Shown: positions 1-9,233, counted from the stretch's first letter. The stretch: DNA of 59,909 nt from Ahrensia sp. (GCA_028817895.1 JAPPOQ010000019.1:1-59909), one strand, 5' to 3'. The notes: generated by a model not told the origin, from the sequence alone. Translations and numbers: made by a program.

Positions 1-353
1 TCCCAGCCCGGCCCGCCCTGACGTGATTGCAAACGGTTGATCGTGACGTTTTTCTTCTCTTCAGCCGCCTGCTGCGCTGTCATCTCGCCCTCAACGACAG
101 CTCTTTGGAGCAACAACCAGGAGGCCAGCTGCATGAGGCGGGTGGTGAGGCGCATGGATTCTGCGCCGTAAATGGCCGAAGCCGGTTTTGAAAGGGTCTT
201 GGCCGCTGCCCGTCCTTCATTGTCCAGGAAGTCGGCGGTTTCTTCCACCAGCCCCATTCCGCTGGCGAACAACTCGGCAAATCGATCTGAGCCGGCAAAA
301 TGCCGTGCCAGATTGATCGGCGCCGCCGGCTGATTGTCCTGATGCGTGTTCAT
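1..353 (-). CDS. rcdA: RcdA-like protein (DUF1465), 3' end beyond window
   Basis: The minus-strand frame stays open from an ATG at 353 to the window edge, giving the first 117 residues. The sequence matches DUF1465/RcdA: an ETADFLDNEGR segment near residue 38, then SMRLTTRLMQLASWLLLQRA around residues 66-85 and a following VEGEMT. In Caulobacter RcdA is an adaptor that helps ClpXP degrade CtrA at the G1-S transition; that role is known for the family and only inferred here. The C-terminus is cut by the window. An exact CtrA-type box lies about 220 bp upstream. Confidence 0.85.
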   Translation of the reverse strand, partial: MNTHQDNQPAAPINLARHFAGSDRFAELFASGMGLVEETADFLDNEGRAAAKTLSKPASAIYGAESMRLTTRLMQLASWLLLQRAVVEGEMTAQQAAEEKKNVTINRLQSRQGGPGW

Positions 354-452
354 TGCAAGACCCGTCCTGTAACCGGGCCACAATAGGCACAGCTTCTGCG
401 CGGGTAAAGGGAAGCGGTGACACTTCCTTCACCTCTTCAAAGTGCCACAAGG

Positions 453-480
453 CGAAAAAAAAGAGCCGCAAGCGGCTCTT
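453..480 (-). terminator. Rho-independent terminator
   Basis: AAGAGCCGC/GCGGCTCTT inverted repeat at 461-480, followed on the minus strand by a run of eight or more T (453-462). It would end transcripts coming from the DUF1192 gene or from any promoter near the CtrA box. rcdA therefore probably has its own promoter between 354 and 452. Confidence 0.75.
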
Positions 481-506
481 GAAAGTTTACAGGGAGGTTC
501 GTCTCA

Positions 507-623
507 ATGAAAATCGATCATCCTAACGAAATCCAGAAGACTGGATATCATTTATTAAGCACGACAATGCTTAATAATGGGTTAATTTGGTTAACATGTA
601 GCGTGTTGTTTCTCACGATTTGA
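507..623 (+). CDS. Possible 38-residue small membrane protein (low confidence)
   Basis: A short frame opens at ATG 507 behind a strong Shine-Dalgarno-like GGGAGG at 493-498 and ends at TGA 621-623, overlapping the last bases of the DUF1192 gene on the other strand. The last 16 residues are hydrophobic (GLIWLTCSVLFLTI), as expected of a membrane mini-protein. No family is recognised. The same GGGAGG could instead be the complement of a CCUCCC motif in a minus-strand RNA. No clear promoter is seen for the + strand. Confidence 0.2.
   Translation: MKIDHPNEIQKTGYHLLSTTMLNNGLIWLTCSVLFLTI
571..585. promoter_or_regulatory. CtrA-type box TTAA-N7-TTAA
   Basis: TTAATAATGGGTTAA is an exact match to the TTAA-N7-TTAA consensus of CtrA. 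It lies between the DUF1192 gene and rcdA, whose Caulobacter homologue is CtrA-activated. A 9-bp inverted repeat (TATTAAGCA/TGCTTAATA, 553-576) overlaps it. A terminator (453-480) lies between this box and rcdA, so the box may drive a short RNA or act at a distance. Confidence 0.5.
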
Positions 624-804
624 AGAATGCTTCTGCTGCATTGAGACTGCCCTGTTTTGCTTTTTTCTCGGCTTGCAACCTCTCAATTTCCTCTTCCAGA
701 ACGGCGATACGCTCCTCAATATCGCCAACCGACCACGTCGAGAGGTCCGCTCCGATTTCGGCATTGGCGTTCTTTTTCGCGGGGCGGTCGTCATCTTCAA
801 ACAT
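613..804 (-). CDS. DUF1192 family small protein
   Basis: A 63-residue protein beginning MFEDDDRPAKK and carrying a GDIEERIAVLEEEIERLQAEK coiled-coil segment (roughly residues 27-47) with an AEAFFK end. This pattern is typical of DUF1192, a short cytoplasmic family of unknown function that is widespread in Hyphomicrobiales and often lies next to DUF1465/RcdA, as here. Nothing in the sequence assigns an activity. The gene is followed by a 130-nt spacer and then the terminator at 453-480. Confidence 0.85.
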   Translation of the reverse strand: MFEDDDRPAKKNANAEIGADLSTWSVGDIEERIAVLEEEIERLQAEKKAKQGSLNAAEAFFKS

Positions 805-831
805 CGGACGAGGTCCTTCTTTGGGGCATCA

Positions 832-864
832 TTAATGAAATATCGCGCTGTGATCTTTCATTAA
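832..864. promoter_or_regulatory. Inverted repeat in divergent promoter region
   Basis: TTAATGAAA and TTTCATTAA are perfect 9-bp arms separated by 15 nt, between the divergently read DUF1192 gene and the small membrane protein/P450 pair. The layout suits an operator for a dimeric regulator; no regulator is identified. Confidence 0.35.
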
Positions 865-928
865 ACACGTTCAACGCCTGCCACACAGCATTAAGAAGCT
901 GGCAAGTGGCGCCGACCATCATGCTCGC

Positions 929-1144
929 ATGCATGAGGGACCATCACAACAAACAAGAAGCGCGGACAGAGCGGCTGCGTTTGTGGGCCTTGTCATTGCG
1001 CTCGTCGTGTCCGGCGTCGCGATGTTCCCGGCCCAATGGCTGGTGGCCTGTCTTATTCTGGCCGTGCTGGCCATGCCGGCAATCCTGATTGTTGAGCCGG
1101 CGTTAAAGATGCTGCGGTCCAATCCAGACTTGCCGCGTTCATAA
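929..1144 (+). CDS. Small two-helix membrane protein
   Basis: A 71-residue frame with a polar N-terminus (residues 1-15) and two hydrophobic stretches (about 16-33 and 37-57), ending in a polar tail. It stops 24 nt before the P450 gene, so the two may be co-transcribed. No family is recognised and the start is weakly supported: ATG 929 has no strong Shine-Dalgarno sequence. A 107-codon frame on the opposite strand is less convincing because it runs into the P450 gene. Confidence 0.45.
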   Translation: MHEGPSQQTRSADRAAAFVGLVIALVVSGVAMFPAQWLVACLILAVLAMPAILIVEPALKMLRSNPDLPRS

Positions 1145-1168
1145 GGCGATGCGACACTGCGCCGTGCG

Positions 1169-2407
1169 ATGCCGCACAGCCTGTCCCACCCCCTCAAAAC
1201 AAAGCTGACCGGGCAGACCTTCTGTCGTGACCCGTGGAGCACCTATGCGCGGCTGCGCGAGGCCGGGCCGATTGTTCCACTCAAACTCCCGATCATCGGG
1301 CGCATCTGGATCACAACGACCTATGAAGCCACAGAGCGTGTCCTGAAAGATAATGGCGGTTTCGTGCTGGAAGGCAGCAATGCTGGTCGCAAAGGCATCG
1401 CGGGCTTTCAGTGGTGGATGCCGAGATCATTGCGCCGTCTTGCAGACAATATGCTGGCCAAGGACGATCCAGACCACAAAAGGTTGCGAAAATTGGTCGA
1501 TCGGGCCTTCGCACGTCACAATATTCAGGCCATGCGACCTTCGATCGAGGCGCGTTGCGCACGTTTACTGGACGCTTTGCCGCGTGATCAGCCCGTAGAT
1601 CTGGTGGAGGCCTATGCAAGACGCCTGCCCATGCAGGTGATTTGCGATCTGCTCGGTCTGCCAGAGGGTGATACGGCAAAATTCGCTGAATGGGGGCGCT
1701 CAATCACAGCCGTGAAGCGACCGCTCGATTTCTTTCGTTTTCTGCCCGCGCTCAAGAAACTGACGAGCTATATCGAAACGCGCATTGAGGTCGCCCGAGC
1801 CGGAGATGAGAGAAACGCACCCCACGGTCTCATCCAGCGTCTGGTTGAGGCAGAGGCCGATGGCGAGCGCTTGTCTCAAAACGAACTCGTGTCGATGATC
1901 TTTCTGTTGCTGGTGGCCGGATTTGAAACGACGACCAATTTGATTTCCGGTGCGGTGCTCGATCTGGAACACAACGCTGATCAGAAAGCCTGGCTGCTTG
2001 CAGATTGCGATGCGCGCATCGAACGTGGGGTGGAGGAACTCGCGCGCCACGTCTCCTCGATCCAGGGGACAAAACCGCGATTCGCGGCGCGCGACTGCAC
2101 TTTGCTTGATCAGCCGCTGCGGCGTGGCGACCTCATCATGGCGCTACCGGGCGCGGCCAATGCCGATCCGGCAGTCTTCGAGGCACCGGAGCGCCTACGA
2201 CTTGACCGTTTTCCAAACCCACATATGGTGTTTTCAACGGGCAGTCATTTCTGCCTTGGTCAGCAACTGGCACGTGTTGAGACGCAGGCAGCGCTCCAGC
2301 AGCTTTATGGCCGGTTTCCAGACTTGCAGTTGTGCGATGAAACGCCCGACTATGCGCGGCGTATTGGCCACCGCGCACTCAACTCGCTTCGTGTGAGCTT
2401 GGCCTAG
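1169..2407 (+). CDS. Cytochrome P450
   Basis: 412 residues, the usual size for a soluble bacterial P450. The I-helix oxygen-binding motif AGFETT sits near residue 251, an ExxR-type ELAR is in the K helix, and the haem loop FSTGSHFCLG carries the thiolate ligand at about Cys362. It will be a haem monooxygenase needing a ferredoxin/reductase pair, neither of which is nearby; the substrate cannot be read. The start ATG 1169 has a poor ribosome site. The stop codon overlaps the stop of the convergent MipA/OmpV gene. Confidence 0.93.
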   Translation: MPHSLSHPLKTKLTGQTFCRDPWSTYARLREAGPIVPLKLPIIGRIWITTTYEATERVLKDNGGFVLEGSNAGRKGIAGFQWWMPRSLRRLADNMLAKDDPDHKRLRKLVDRAFARHNIQAMRPSIEARCARLLDALPRDQPVDLVEAYARRLPMQVICDLLGLPEGDTAKFAEWGRSITAVKRPLDFFRFLPALKKLTSYIETRIEVARAGDERNAPHGLIQRLVEAEADGERLSQNELVSMIFLLLVAGFETTTNLISGAVLDLEHNADQKAWLLADCDARIERGVEELARHVSSIQGTKPRFAARDCTLLDQPLRRGDLIMALPGAANADPAVFEAPERLRLDRFPNPHMVFSTGSHFCLGQQLARVETQAALQQLYGRFPDLQLCDETPDYARRIGHRALNSLRVSLA

Positions 2408-3336
2408 AAACGAATGCGATAGGCAGCGCCGAGCGTGCCGGAGAACTGGTCTTCGCTTTCAGTGACCGGACTGTCCGCAGCGTCGCTCAGCAGACGCGAA
2501 TAGCCAAAGCCTGCGCGTAGCTGAATGTTTTCGGTCAGTTCATAGGTGGTGTCGATCTTGAAATAGACATTCTTGATGCCCGCATCGGCATCGAAGGTGG
2601 TCATGGGGTTTCCAGCAGCAGTGGCGGCGATGGCTTGCGCCGAATTCACGCCAAAATAGGTCTGCATGTAATCGTCCGAGGCGTAGACCGCGCCCAGGCG
2701 CATGGCGAGGTTCAGGCGGTCATTGACGTCATATTCGCCCGACAGGCCGAAATCGATTTCATAGCCATAGTCGCCGTCAGACAGGCCGTTGCGCACATTG
2801 ACCGGCAGCGCGACATTGGCAAAGCGACCAATATCGAATGCGTCGCCCGTTACTTGCGTGCTCACGCCCACATCGGCGGACCAGCGCACGGTGTTCGACT
2901 GGAAAAACTCGTATGAGGCAAAGCCGCCGAGCACCAACCCGCCATCAATGTCGCCAAGGCCGCGCAAGCGCTGCGAATCGCTTTCATCGCGACTGAAGCG
3001 ATATCCACCGAGCGGACCAACTGAAAAACCGTTCCAGCGAAAGGCGTGGTAACGAATATCGTCCAGCCCGCGGAATTCGAACCGGCGCGGGCCATCCACG
3101 CCCGAATCGTAGGAGATGATGGGAAAGCCAAAGCCACGATACTCGTCCGACCCTTCATAGCGCGGCTGGAACCCGCCACCGGCGCCGATCAAGATGGAAC
3201 GCTCAAAAAGCTCCACCGGTGCAGGGGGAACCTCGTCACCAACAATTGCGTCAGCGGCATGTGCTTGCCCAGCAAGAGCAAGAGCGGTGCCAACCAGCAA
3301 GGCTGAAGAATAGGCGCGAAGTTTTGTCGAAGACAT
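2404..3336 (-). CDS. MipA/OmpV family outer-membrane protein
   Basis: 310 residues with a signal peptide cleaved after AQAHA (about residue 27). The rest is rich in alternating aromatic beta-strands and ends in phenylalanine (AAYRIRF), the usual outer-membrane beta-barrel signature. GAGGGFQPRYEGSDEYRGFGFP near residues 51-72 is typical of MipA/OmpV. Family members include MipA, a scaffold for murein hydrolases in E. coli, and OmpV porin-like proteins; which role applies here is not visible. Convergent with the P450 gene, sharing 3-4 bp at the stops. Confidence 0.88.
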   Translation of the reverse strand: MSSTKLRAYSSALLVGTALALAGQAHAADAIVGDEVPPAPVELFERSILIGAGGGFQPRYEGSDEYRGFGFPIISYDSGVDGPRRFEFRGLDDIRYHAFRWNGFSVGPLGGYRFSRDESDSQRLRGLGDIDGGLVLGGFASYEFFQSNTVRWSADVGVSTQVTGDAFDIGRFANVALPVNVRNGLSDGDYGYEIDFGLSGEYDVNDRLNLAMRLGAVYASDDYMQTYFGVNSAQAIAATAAGNPMTTFDADAGIKNVYFKIDTTYELTENIQLRAGFGYSRLLSDAADSPVTESEDQFSGTLGAAYRIRF

Positions 3337-3391
3337 CAGGTCACCTTGGTAGCCACGTTACGCAAAAAACGGGCGCTGTGGAGGATTGTTC

Positions 3392-3413
3392 CCAAAATAG
3401 CGCCTTTTGGCGC
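3392..3413 (-). terminator. Rho-independent terminator after priA
   Basis: On the minus strand GCGCC-AAAA-GGCGC is followed by TATTTT. It lies 77 nt downstream of the priA stop. Confidence 0.55.
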
Positions 3414-3489
3414 GATTGCGAGACACTTCGTGGTTAATGGCGAAAAGAACGCGCAGTGTGACATTCGCGCATGGCGACGAGAGATAGCC

Positions 3490-5682
3490 TCACAGGAAGC
3501 TTTGCGGGTCGACATCAATCTGCACGCGCACGGAACCGCGCGTTTTGGGCGCGTCCTTGAACCAGCCGCACAAATAGGATTGCACATCGAAACTGCGAGG
3601 CGCACGCACCAGCAGCCGAAATCGATGGCGTCCCCTGATCAGCGCCATGGGCGCCTCTGCCGGGCCTAGCACGCTCACGTCGTTTGATCGCGGTTGCGTC
3701 AAACGCAAGGCGCGAGCATGGTCGGCGGCTTCGTTGCGCGAATTGGCAGATACGATGAGCGATACCAGACGGGTGAAGGGAGGAAGGCCGTGTTCTCGGC
3801 GCAAGGCGATCTCGCGTTCGTAGAAGGCTTCCCGGTCGCCTGATCGGATGGCATCGATAACGGGATGATCCGGTGCGTAGCTTTGCAGATAGCCGACCGA
3901 TTTTCCTCCGGCGCGACCGGCCCTTCCCGTCACCTGCGACAGGAGTTGAAACGTGCGTTCCGCCGCGCGTGGGTCACCATTGGCCAAGCCAATATCGGCA
4001 TCAACGACGCCGACGCATGTCATTAACGGGAAATTGTGTCCCTTGGCGATGATCTGCGTTCCAATCACGATGTCGGCTGCGCCCTTCGCTATGGCCTCAA
4101 GTTCCAGCCGCAGGCGTGAAACGCCGCCAAACATGTCGGAGGACAAGACCACTATCCCGGCTTCGGGGAAGGCTTCGTCGATTTCCTCCGCCAGCCGTTC
4201 AATGCCGGGTCCGCAGGCAACGAGATGGTCAAGTGTTCCACATTTGGGGCAGGCTTCCGGCACGGGTTCATTGTGACCGCAGTGGTGACATTCCAATTGT
4301 TGGCGAAACCGGTGTTCGACGAGCCATGCGGAGCAATTGCTGCATTCGAAGCGATGCCCGCAGACCCGGCACAATGTAAGCGGCGCATAGCCACGACGAT
4401 TCAGGAACAGCATGGCCTGCTCGCCGCGAGTGTTGGCAGCCTCTATGGCGTCTTTGAGCACCGGGGAAACGAACTGCCCACGCGGTGGCGGGTCTTTGCG
4501 CATGTCGATGGTTTCGAGGTTGGGTAGTTTGGCATTTGCATGGCGCTGGCGCATCGTCACGCTTTTATAACGGCCCATATTGGCGTTGACGCGGCTCTCA
4601 ATAGACGGTGTGGCCGATGATAGGACGCAGGTGAACTGTCCGATCGAGGCGCGCATTACAGCCATATCTCGGGCCGAGTAGAACAGGCGATCTTCCTGCT
4701 TGTAGGCCCCGTCATGCTCTTCATCGACCACAATGATCCCGGGGTCCTGGAACGGCAAAAAGAGTGCGGAGCGGGCGCCTGCAACGGCCCTAATCTGGCC
4801 GGTCGCCACCTGTCGCCAAACGCGCTCGCGTTGTTTGGGCGGCATGCCGGAATGCCATGGGGCAGGCGGTGCGTCGAAGCGAGCCTCGAACCGCTCCAGA
4901 AAAGCGGTGGTCAGCGCGATCTCCGGCAGGAGAATGAGTACCTGTTTGTCCTGTGCGAGGGCGGCATTGACGGCTTCGAAATAGACCTCCGTCTTGCCGG
5001 AGCCAGTGACACCATCGAGCAGCACAGTGGAGAAGCCGGTCTCCTTCACGGTGGCCACCAAACGCGACGCGGCGTCTGCCTGTTCACTGATTAAGGGTGA
5101 CGAGCGCTCGGCAATTTGGGGCGGGGCAACAATCGGGGCGTGAGGAATTTGGACGGTTTCAAACAGGTCGAGCTTTACAAGACCATCCACGACCGAAGCT
5201 GTAACGCCAGCGGCGTGCGCGAGCCCCGAACGCGTCCAGGCCATGCTCGGTTCTTGCGCGAGAAGGTCCAGGAGCCGCTTGCGTGCTGCCGTCAAGCGCT
5301 CCGGCGCGTCACCGGTCCAGCGCAGCCCATCCAGCGGCGGTTCAGGGTCGAGCGCACCGGGTGCACGCAACAGACCGCGCAGCACGGTGCCGGGCTGCGA
5401 GATCGTATAGTCCGCTACACGTTCGATGAAACGACGCATGTCTTCGGGAACTGCGGGGCAATCAAACTTCTTCTCCACCGCGCGCAGCTTTTTTGCATCG
5501 ACATTGTCCGGGTTGCCGTCCCAGACCACAGCAGCAACCTTGCGGGGGCCGAGCGGCACCTGCACGTAATCGCCCGGCGAAAGCTGCATGTCTTGCGGCA
5601 CGGTATAGGAATAGGGGCGGTCGGCCGGAATCGGCAGAAGCACACTGACCGTTTCAACGCTGTCACCCAAATCGAGTTGCAA
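3490..5682 (-). CDS. priA: Primosomal protein N' (PriA helicase)
   Basis: 730 residues, normal for PriA. The order is an N-terminal DNA-binding domain (about 1-200), a helicase core with Walker A GVTGSGKT and the DEEH box, then a zinc-binding module with paired cysteines ([23 protein letters not shown]) inserted before the C-terminal helicase lobe. PriA is a 3'-5' superfamily 2 helicase that reloads DnaB at stalled forks. The first usable start is TTG 5682. It is divergent from fsa across about 100 nt and followed by a hairpin terminator. Confidence 0.96.
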   Translation of the reverse strand: MQLDLGDSVETVSVLLPIPADRPYSYTVPQDMQLSPGDYVQVPLGPRKVAAVVWDGNPDNVDAKKLRAVEKKFDCPAVPEDMRRFIERVADYTISQPGTVLRGLLRAPGALDPEPPLDGLRWTGDAPERLTAARKRLLDLLAQEPSMAWTRSGLAHAAGVTASVVDGLVKLDLFETVQIPHAPIVAPPQIAERSSPLISEQADAASRLVATVKETGFSTVLLDGVTGSGKTEVYFEAVNAALAQDKQVLILLPEIALTTAFLERFEARFDAPPAPWHSGMPPKQRERVWRQVATGQIRAVAGARSALFLPFQDPGIIVVDEEHDGAYKQEDRLFYSARDMAVMRASIGQFTCVLSSATPSIESRVNANMGRYKSVTMRQRHANAKLPNLETIDMRKDPPPRGQFVSPVLKDAIEAANTRGEQAMLFLNRRGYAPLTLCRVCGHRFECSNCSAWLVEHRFRQQLECHHCGHNEPVPEACPKCGTLDHLVACGPGIERLAEEIDEAFPEAGIVVLSSDMFGGVSRLRLELEAIAKGAADIVIGTQIIAKGHNFPLMTCVGVVDADIGLANGDPRAAERTFQLLSQVTGRAGRAGGKSVGYLQSYAPDHPVIDAIRSGDREAFYEREIALRREHGLPPFTRLVSLIVSANSRNEAADHARALRLTQPRSNDVSVLGPAEAPMALIRGRHRFRLLVRAPRSFDVQSYLCGWFKDAPKTRGSVRVQIDVDPQSFL

Positions 5683-5780
5683 GTTTCACCCCTTTGTCCC
5701 GTGACCACGAAGCCGAAGCGCGTTACACTTCAGCTTCGCAATGGCCCGACTATGGGTGTTCGGCACAGGATATACGAGGC

Positions 5781-6431
5781 ATGAAATTCTTTCTCGATAC
5801 GGCAGATGTGGACGAAATCCGGCAATGGAACGAAACCGGACTACTTGATGGTGTCACGACCAATCCGTCGCTCATTTTGAAATCCGGGCGGGACATTCGT
5901 GAGGTGTTGGCCGAAATTTGCGATATCGTCGAAGGGCCGGTGTCCGGAGAGGTCGCCTCGACCGATTACGATTCGATGTTGTCAGAAGGGCGCAAGCTGG
6001 CAAAAGTCGCCAGCAATATTTGCATCAAGCTGCCAACCACCATGGACGGCGTCCGCGCCTGCCGCACGCTTACCGATGAGGGGCACATGGTCAACATGAC
6101 CCTGTGCTTCAACGCCAATCAGGCGCTGCTGTGCGCCAAGGCCAATGCGAGCTTCATTTCACCCTTTATCGGGCGTCTCGACGATATGGGCATCGATGGA
6201 ATGGAGCTGATCGAAGAAATTCGCCAAGTCTATGACAATTATGATTTTGAAACGGAAATTCTGGCCGCGTCCGTGCGCACAGTGAACCACGTCAAGGCCT
6301 GCGCCATGGCTGGTGCCGATGTGGCGACGTTGCCGCCGAGCACGATTGAGAAACTGGTGAAGCATCCGCTCACCGATTCCGGGCTCGCCGCTTTCGTTGC
6401 CGATTGGGAGAAGACTGGCCAAACCATCTAA
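5781..6431 (+). CDS. fsa: Fructose-6-phosphate aldolase / transaldolase-like protein
   Basis: 216 residues, the length of the short FSA/TalC transaldolase family. [13 protein letters not shown] and GVTTNPSL at the N-terminus are family signatures, and Lys83 in NICIKLPTT is the expected Schiff-base lysine. The protein is cytosolic and either cleaves fructose 6-phosphate or transfers dihydroxyacetone units; the two activities cannot be told apart by eye. The ATG 5781 start is preceded by GAGG and fits the family N-terminus, better than a longer frame from 5694. xerC follows 54 nt later. Confidence 0.92.
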   Translation: MKFFLDTADVDEIRQWNETGLLDGVTTNPSLILKSGRDIREVLAEICDIVEGPVSGEVASTDYDSMLSEGRKLAKVASNICIKLPTTMDGVRACRTLTDEGHMVNMTLCFNANQALLCAKANASFISPFIGRLDDMGIDGMELIEEIRQVYDNYDFETEILAASVRTVNHVKACAMAGADVATLPPSTIEKLVKHPLTDSGLAAFVADWEKTGQTI

Positions 6432-6485
6432 CGGCTCGAAAGCACCTTTCACAAAGGATCAACCTGCCTGTGGCAGTGTTCCGCC

Positions 6486-7454
6486 ATGAGTTGCGACCCC
6501 GAAATATTGGTGCACAGCGCTGCGGACTTGCGTGCTGCCCAGCAGGCCTGGTTCACCCATTTGAGGACCGAAAGGCGGCTGGCCGACAACACACTGGAGG
6601 CCTATGAACGCGATCTGCGTCAGTTCTGCGTTTTCCTGACCCATTATGAAGGACGGCCAGCGCGACTTGTTGATTTTGCAGATCTGAAACCGATGCAAAT
6701 GCGGGCCTTTTTGGCCCAGAGGCGGGAACAGGGCGGTGGTGCGCGCACGCTGGCCCGAGGTCTCGCCGGCATTCGCTCCTTCGTGCGATATCTGGAAAAG
6801 CAGGGTAAGGCCTCAACAGCCGGTTTGAACGCCATGCGCGCGCCAAAGCAACCGGTAAACCTGCCACGACCGGTGACCGCGCAAGAGGCTCTCCAGCTTT
6901 CCGATGTTGATGAGCAGTTGCAGGAAAAACCCTGGCTTGCCGCGCGCGATGCCGCCTTGATGACACTGCTTTACGGCTGCGGTCTGCGCATTTCAGAGGC
7001 CCTGGGGCTAACGCTGGGTGATCTCGGTCTGGCCAATTCGGCAGCGCCGAATGTTGAGATCGAAACTTTGCGGATCACGGGTAAGGGTGGCAAAACGCGC
7101 CTGGTGCCGGTGCTGCCGATAGTCTGTGAGGCTCTGGAGCGCTACCTGAAGCTGTGCCCCTTTGTGCTGGATGCCGAAGATGCCGCCTTTCGCGGTGCCA
7201 GAGGCGGGCCGGTGCAGGCATCGGTGATGCAAAAGGCCATGCGGTTGATGCGGCAGGCGCTCGATCTGCCGAAATCGGCAACACCGCACGCGCTCCGCCA
7301 CTCCTTCGCCACGCATTTGCTCGCCAATGGCGGTGATCTGCGAACCATTCAGGAATTGCTGGGCCATGCCAGCCTGTCGACCACGCAAAAATACACCGCC
7401 GTTGACACCCAGCATCTTTTTGCCAATTGGGCTGCCGCTCACCCACGCGCCTGA
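6486..7454 (+). CDS. xerC: Tyrosine recombinase XerC
   Basis: 322 residues with an N-terminal SAM-like core-binding domain (about 15-110) and a C-terminal catalytic domain. All catalytic positions are visible: Arg169 (GCGLRISEA), Lys204 (GKGGKTR), His269 and Arg272 (HALRHSFATH), His295 (LLGHASLSTT) and nucleophile Tyr304 (TQKYT). XerC with XerD resolves chromosome dimers at dif. The priA-fsa-xerC neighbourhood supports the housekeeping XerC rather than a mobile integrase. The TraB/GumN gene follows 17 nt later, so they may share a transcript. Confidence 0.93.
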   Translation: MSCDPEILVHSAADLRAAQQAWFTHLRTERRLADNTLEAYERDLRQFCVFLTHYEGRPARLVDFADLKPMQMRAFLAQRREQGGGARTLARGLAGIRSFVRYLEKQGKASTAGLNAMRAPKQPVNLPRPVTAQEALQLSDVDEQLQEKPWLAARDAALMTLLYGCGLRISEALGLTLGDLGLANSAAPNVEIETLRITGKGGKTRLVPVLPIVCEALERYLKLCPFVLDAEDAAFRGARGGPVQASVMQKAMRLMRQALDLPKSATPHALRHSFATHLLANGGDLRTIQELLGHASLSTTQKYTAVDTQHLFANWAAAHPRA

Positions 7455-7471
7455 GTTTTTGGATGTCGATC

Positions 7472-8491
7472 ATGAACCCAAAGTTTTGGCGCGCCGCCAC
7501 CACCGCGCTTCTGCTCACACTCTTGCCGCTCTCGGCGCTGGCTCAGGAGATAGCATGCAAGGGGGAAGATCTGATCGCGCGATATGCGACGCAGCAGCCA
7601 GACCTGTTTACGACTTTGCGCCAGCAGGCCGACGATCTGCCCTATTCCAAAGGGATTCTCTGGAAGATTGAACATGAGGGCGTTGCTCCCTCCTTTGTCT
7701 TTGGAACGATGCATATATCCGACCCCCGCCTTCTGGATTTGCCTGAGGCGGCCAAGGAAGCCTTTGCGCGCTCGACTACGGTTGCATTGGAGATCGCGGA
7801 GATCGTCGATCCGCAAAAGATGGCCGCCGCCGCTTCGGGCCTTCTGCGCTATACTGCCTATCTTGATGGCACCACACTTGATGACCGCATGACCAGCGAG
7901 CAGATCGAGTTGCTAAAGCCCGTCGTGGCCGAAAAGACCGGCATGACATGGGCCGTTGCGCGGGGCATGAGGCCGGGCATCCTTATGGGCATGGTGTCTC
8001 TTCCCATGTGCGAACTCGCCAGAAAGCGGGCGGGAAAGCCGTTTCTTGACATGTATCTGGGTCAACGGGCGCAGGCTGAGGACAAAGGCCTGGTGGGGTT
8101 GGAGACCATTGAAAGCCAGTTGCAGGTGCTCGATCGATTGCCGGAAGACATGCTCATTCGAACGATCGTTCAGGCGGCCCAATTCGGTGCATTGCTGGAC
8201 GACGTGTTTGAAACAATGATCGTGCAGTACGAAAAGGGTGAGATCGGTCTGATTTGGTCGATGTTTCACATGCTTGGCCCTAACGGTTTGGTGCCGCCCG
8301 GGTCCGCACCGGACTATGGCGCTTTTCAACGCATCGTCGTTGACGAGCGCAATGTGACCATGGCGCAGGAAAGCGAGAAGCTCATCCGCGAGGGTGGGGC
8401 TTTCATCGCGGTTGGTGCTTTGCACCTGCCTGGCGAGAAGGGGGTTCTGAACCTGCTGGCTCAGAAGGGGTTTCGCATTTCACGGCCCTGA
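7472..8491 (+). CDS. TraB/GumN family protein, exported
   Basis: 339 residues from ATG 7472. It starts with a signal peptide (KFWRAATTALLLTLLPLSALA) cut before QE. The mature part has ILWKIEHEG and SFVFGTMHISDP near residues 55-80, and GAFIAVGALHLPGEKGV near the C-terminus, both typical of the TraB/GumN (PrgY-like) fold, a putative periplasmic metalloprotease group. The conserved GTMH and GALHLPG motifs are present, so it is probably active. An ATG three codons earlier (7463) is an alternative start. Confidence 0.85.
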   Translation: MNPKFWRAATTALLLTLLPLSALAQEIACKGEDLIARYATQQPDLFTTLRQQADDLPYSKGILWKIEHEGVAPSFVFGTMHISDPRLLDLPEAAKEAFARSTTVALEIAEIVDPQKMAAAASGLLRYTAYLDGTTLDDRMTSEQIELLKPVVAEKTGMTWAVARGMRPGILMGMVSLPMCELARKRAGKPFLDMYLGQRAQAEDKGLVGLETIESQLQVLDRLPEDMLIRTIVQAAQFGALLDDVFETMIVQYEKGEIGLIWSMFHMLGPNGLVPPGSAPDYGAFQRIVVDERNVTMAQESEKLIREGGAFIAVGALHLPGEKGVLNLLAQKGFRISRP

Positions 8492-8607
8492 AGCTTAAAC
8501 GGCTGACAATGTGACGTAAGCGGTCTGTTTCACTATGGGACAAACCTCGTGGCATGCGGCTTGCGGATTGGTAAGTGCAAAGCCCACCCGCCAAGAGTTG
8601 CCGCGGC

Positions 8608-8892
8608 ATGTCGCGTTTCATATTCGCCATTTGCATCATTTTGGGTCTCGCCCTTTCGGCCAAGGCGTCGAATTTCTCCTTGTATCCGGGGTTTCAGAAC
8701 CGCGATGGCATTATTGAGATGACCACTGACAAGGGTTTGGTCGTGGAAATTGTCGTGCGGTGCAACCGAAATGAAGACGGACAGGTGAGGGCTGGTGTCA
8801 TGACCTATTCAAAGGTCGAGCGCCTGTTCTGCTCATCCAAGAACCGCTGCGGTCGTGACGGCGACAGGGCGCTGCGCGATACGTGTGGTTAG
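8608..8892 (+). CDS. Small secreted protein of unknown function
   Basis: 94 residues from ATG 8608 with a signal peptide (SRFIFAICIILGLALSAKAS) followed by a short mature domain with four cysteines (VVRCNRN, RLFCSSKNRCGR, RDTCG) that could form two disulfides in the periplasm. No family is recognised. The gene stands alone between the TraB/GumN gene and another small secreted protein; its stop codon lies in the first bases of a strong terminator hairpin. A GTG 11 codons upstream would lengthen the signal peptide without clear gain. Confidence 0.65.
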   Translation: MSRFIFAICIILGLALSAKASNFSLYPGFQNRDGIIEMTTDKGLVVEIVVRCNRNEDGQVRAGVMTYSKVERLFCSSKNRCGRDGDRALRDTCG

Positions 8893-8941
8893 AGCGCTTC
8901 AGAACTCATCGAATTCGTGAAGCGCTCTTGTTGCGGCATTT
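8891..8941 (+). terminator. Hairpin terminator
   Basis: Perfect 11-bp stem AGAGCGCTTCA/TGAAGCGCTCT with a 26-nt loop and a short TTGTT tail, starting within the stop codon of the preceding gene. Confidence 0.6.
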
Positions 8942-9008
8942 TGGGATTTTGCGTTTTTCATTCTGCATGATAGGCTTTCGAGGCAACCAAACGAAACGGA
9001 GCTTCCCC

Positions 9009-9233
9009 ATGAAGACCATTTTGAGTGCCCTTTTTGCAGCGGCGTTGTTTGCAAGCCCGGCTGCAGCTTGCAATTGGATGAAAACCGCTGATGGTGAAAC
9101 GGTCCACACCGCTGAGCTTTCCGAGAAGTCCGAAGAGGCGATCACGACATTCGATCCGGCCGAAAAGCCTGTTTTCGAAGAGGCTGCCGAAGCGGCTGAC
9201 ACGCAAGAGTTGGTCGAAGAAAAGGCAGAGTAA
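9009..9233 (+). CDS. Small secreted acidic protein
   Basis: 74 residues from ATG 9009, with GGAG a few bases upstream. The signal peptide KTILSALFAAALFASPAAA precedes a single cysteine (ACNWMKTADG), followed by an acidic tail rich in Glu and Ala (EEAAEAADTQELVEEKAE). The cysteine lies just after the cleavage site, but LxxC lipobox geometry is poor, so soluble export is more likely than lipidation. Similar short proteins are common in Hyphomicrobiales, with unknown role. A terminator follows 27 nt downstream. Confidence 0.7.
   Translation: MKTILSALFAAALFASPAAACNWMKTADGETVHTAELSEKSEEAITTFDPAEKPVFEEAAEAADTQELVEEKAE

Noticed and set aside
5116-5784. 222-codon open frame on + opposite priA
   Set aside because: Entirely antisense to the conserved helicase gene; low-complexity, Arg/His-rich composition typical of a reverse-frame shadow, and no recognisable family.
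6486-7454. xerC as a mobile-element integrase
   Set aside because: Full XerC domain set next to priA and fsa, with no phage or repeat ends nearby.
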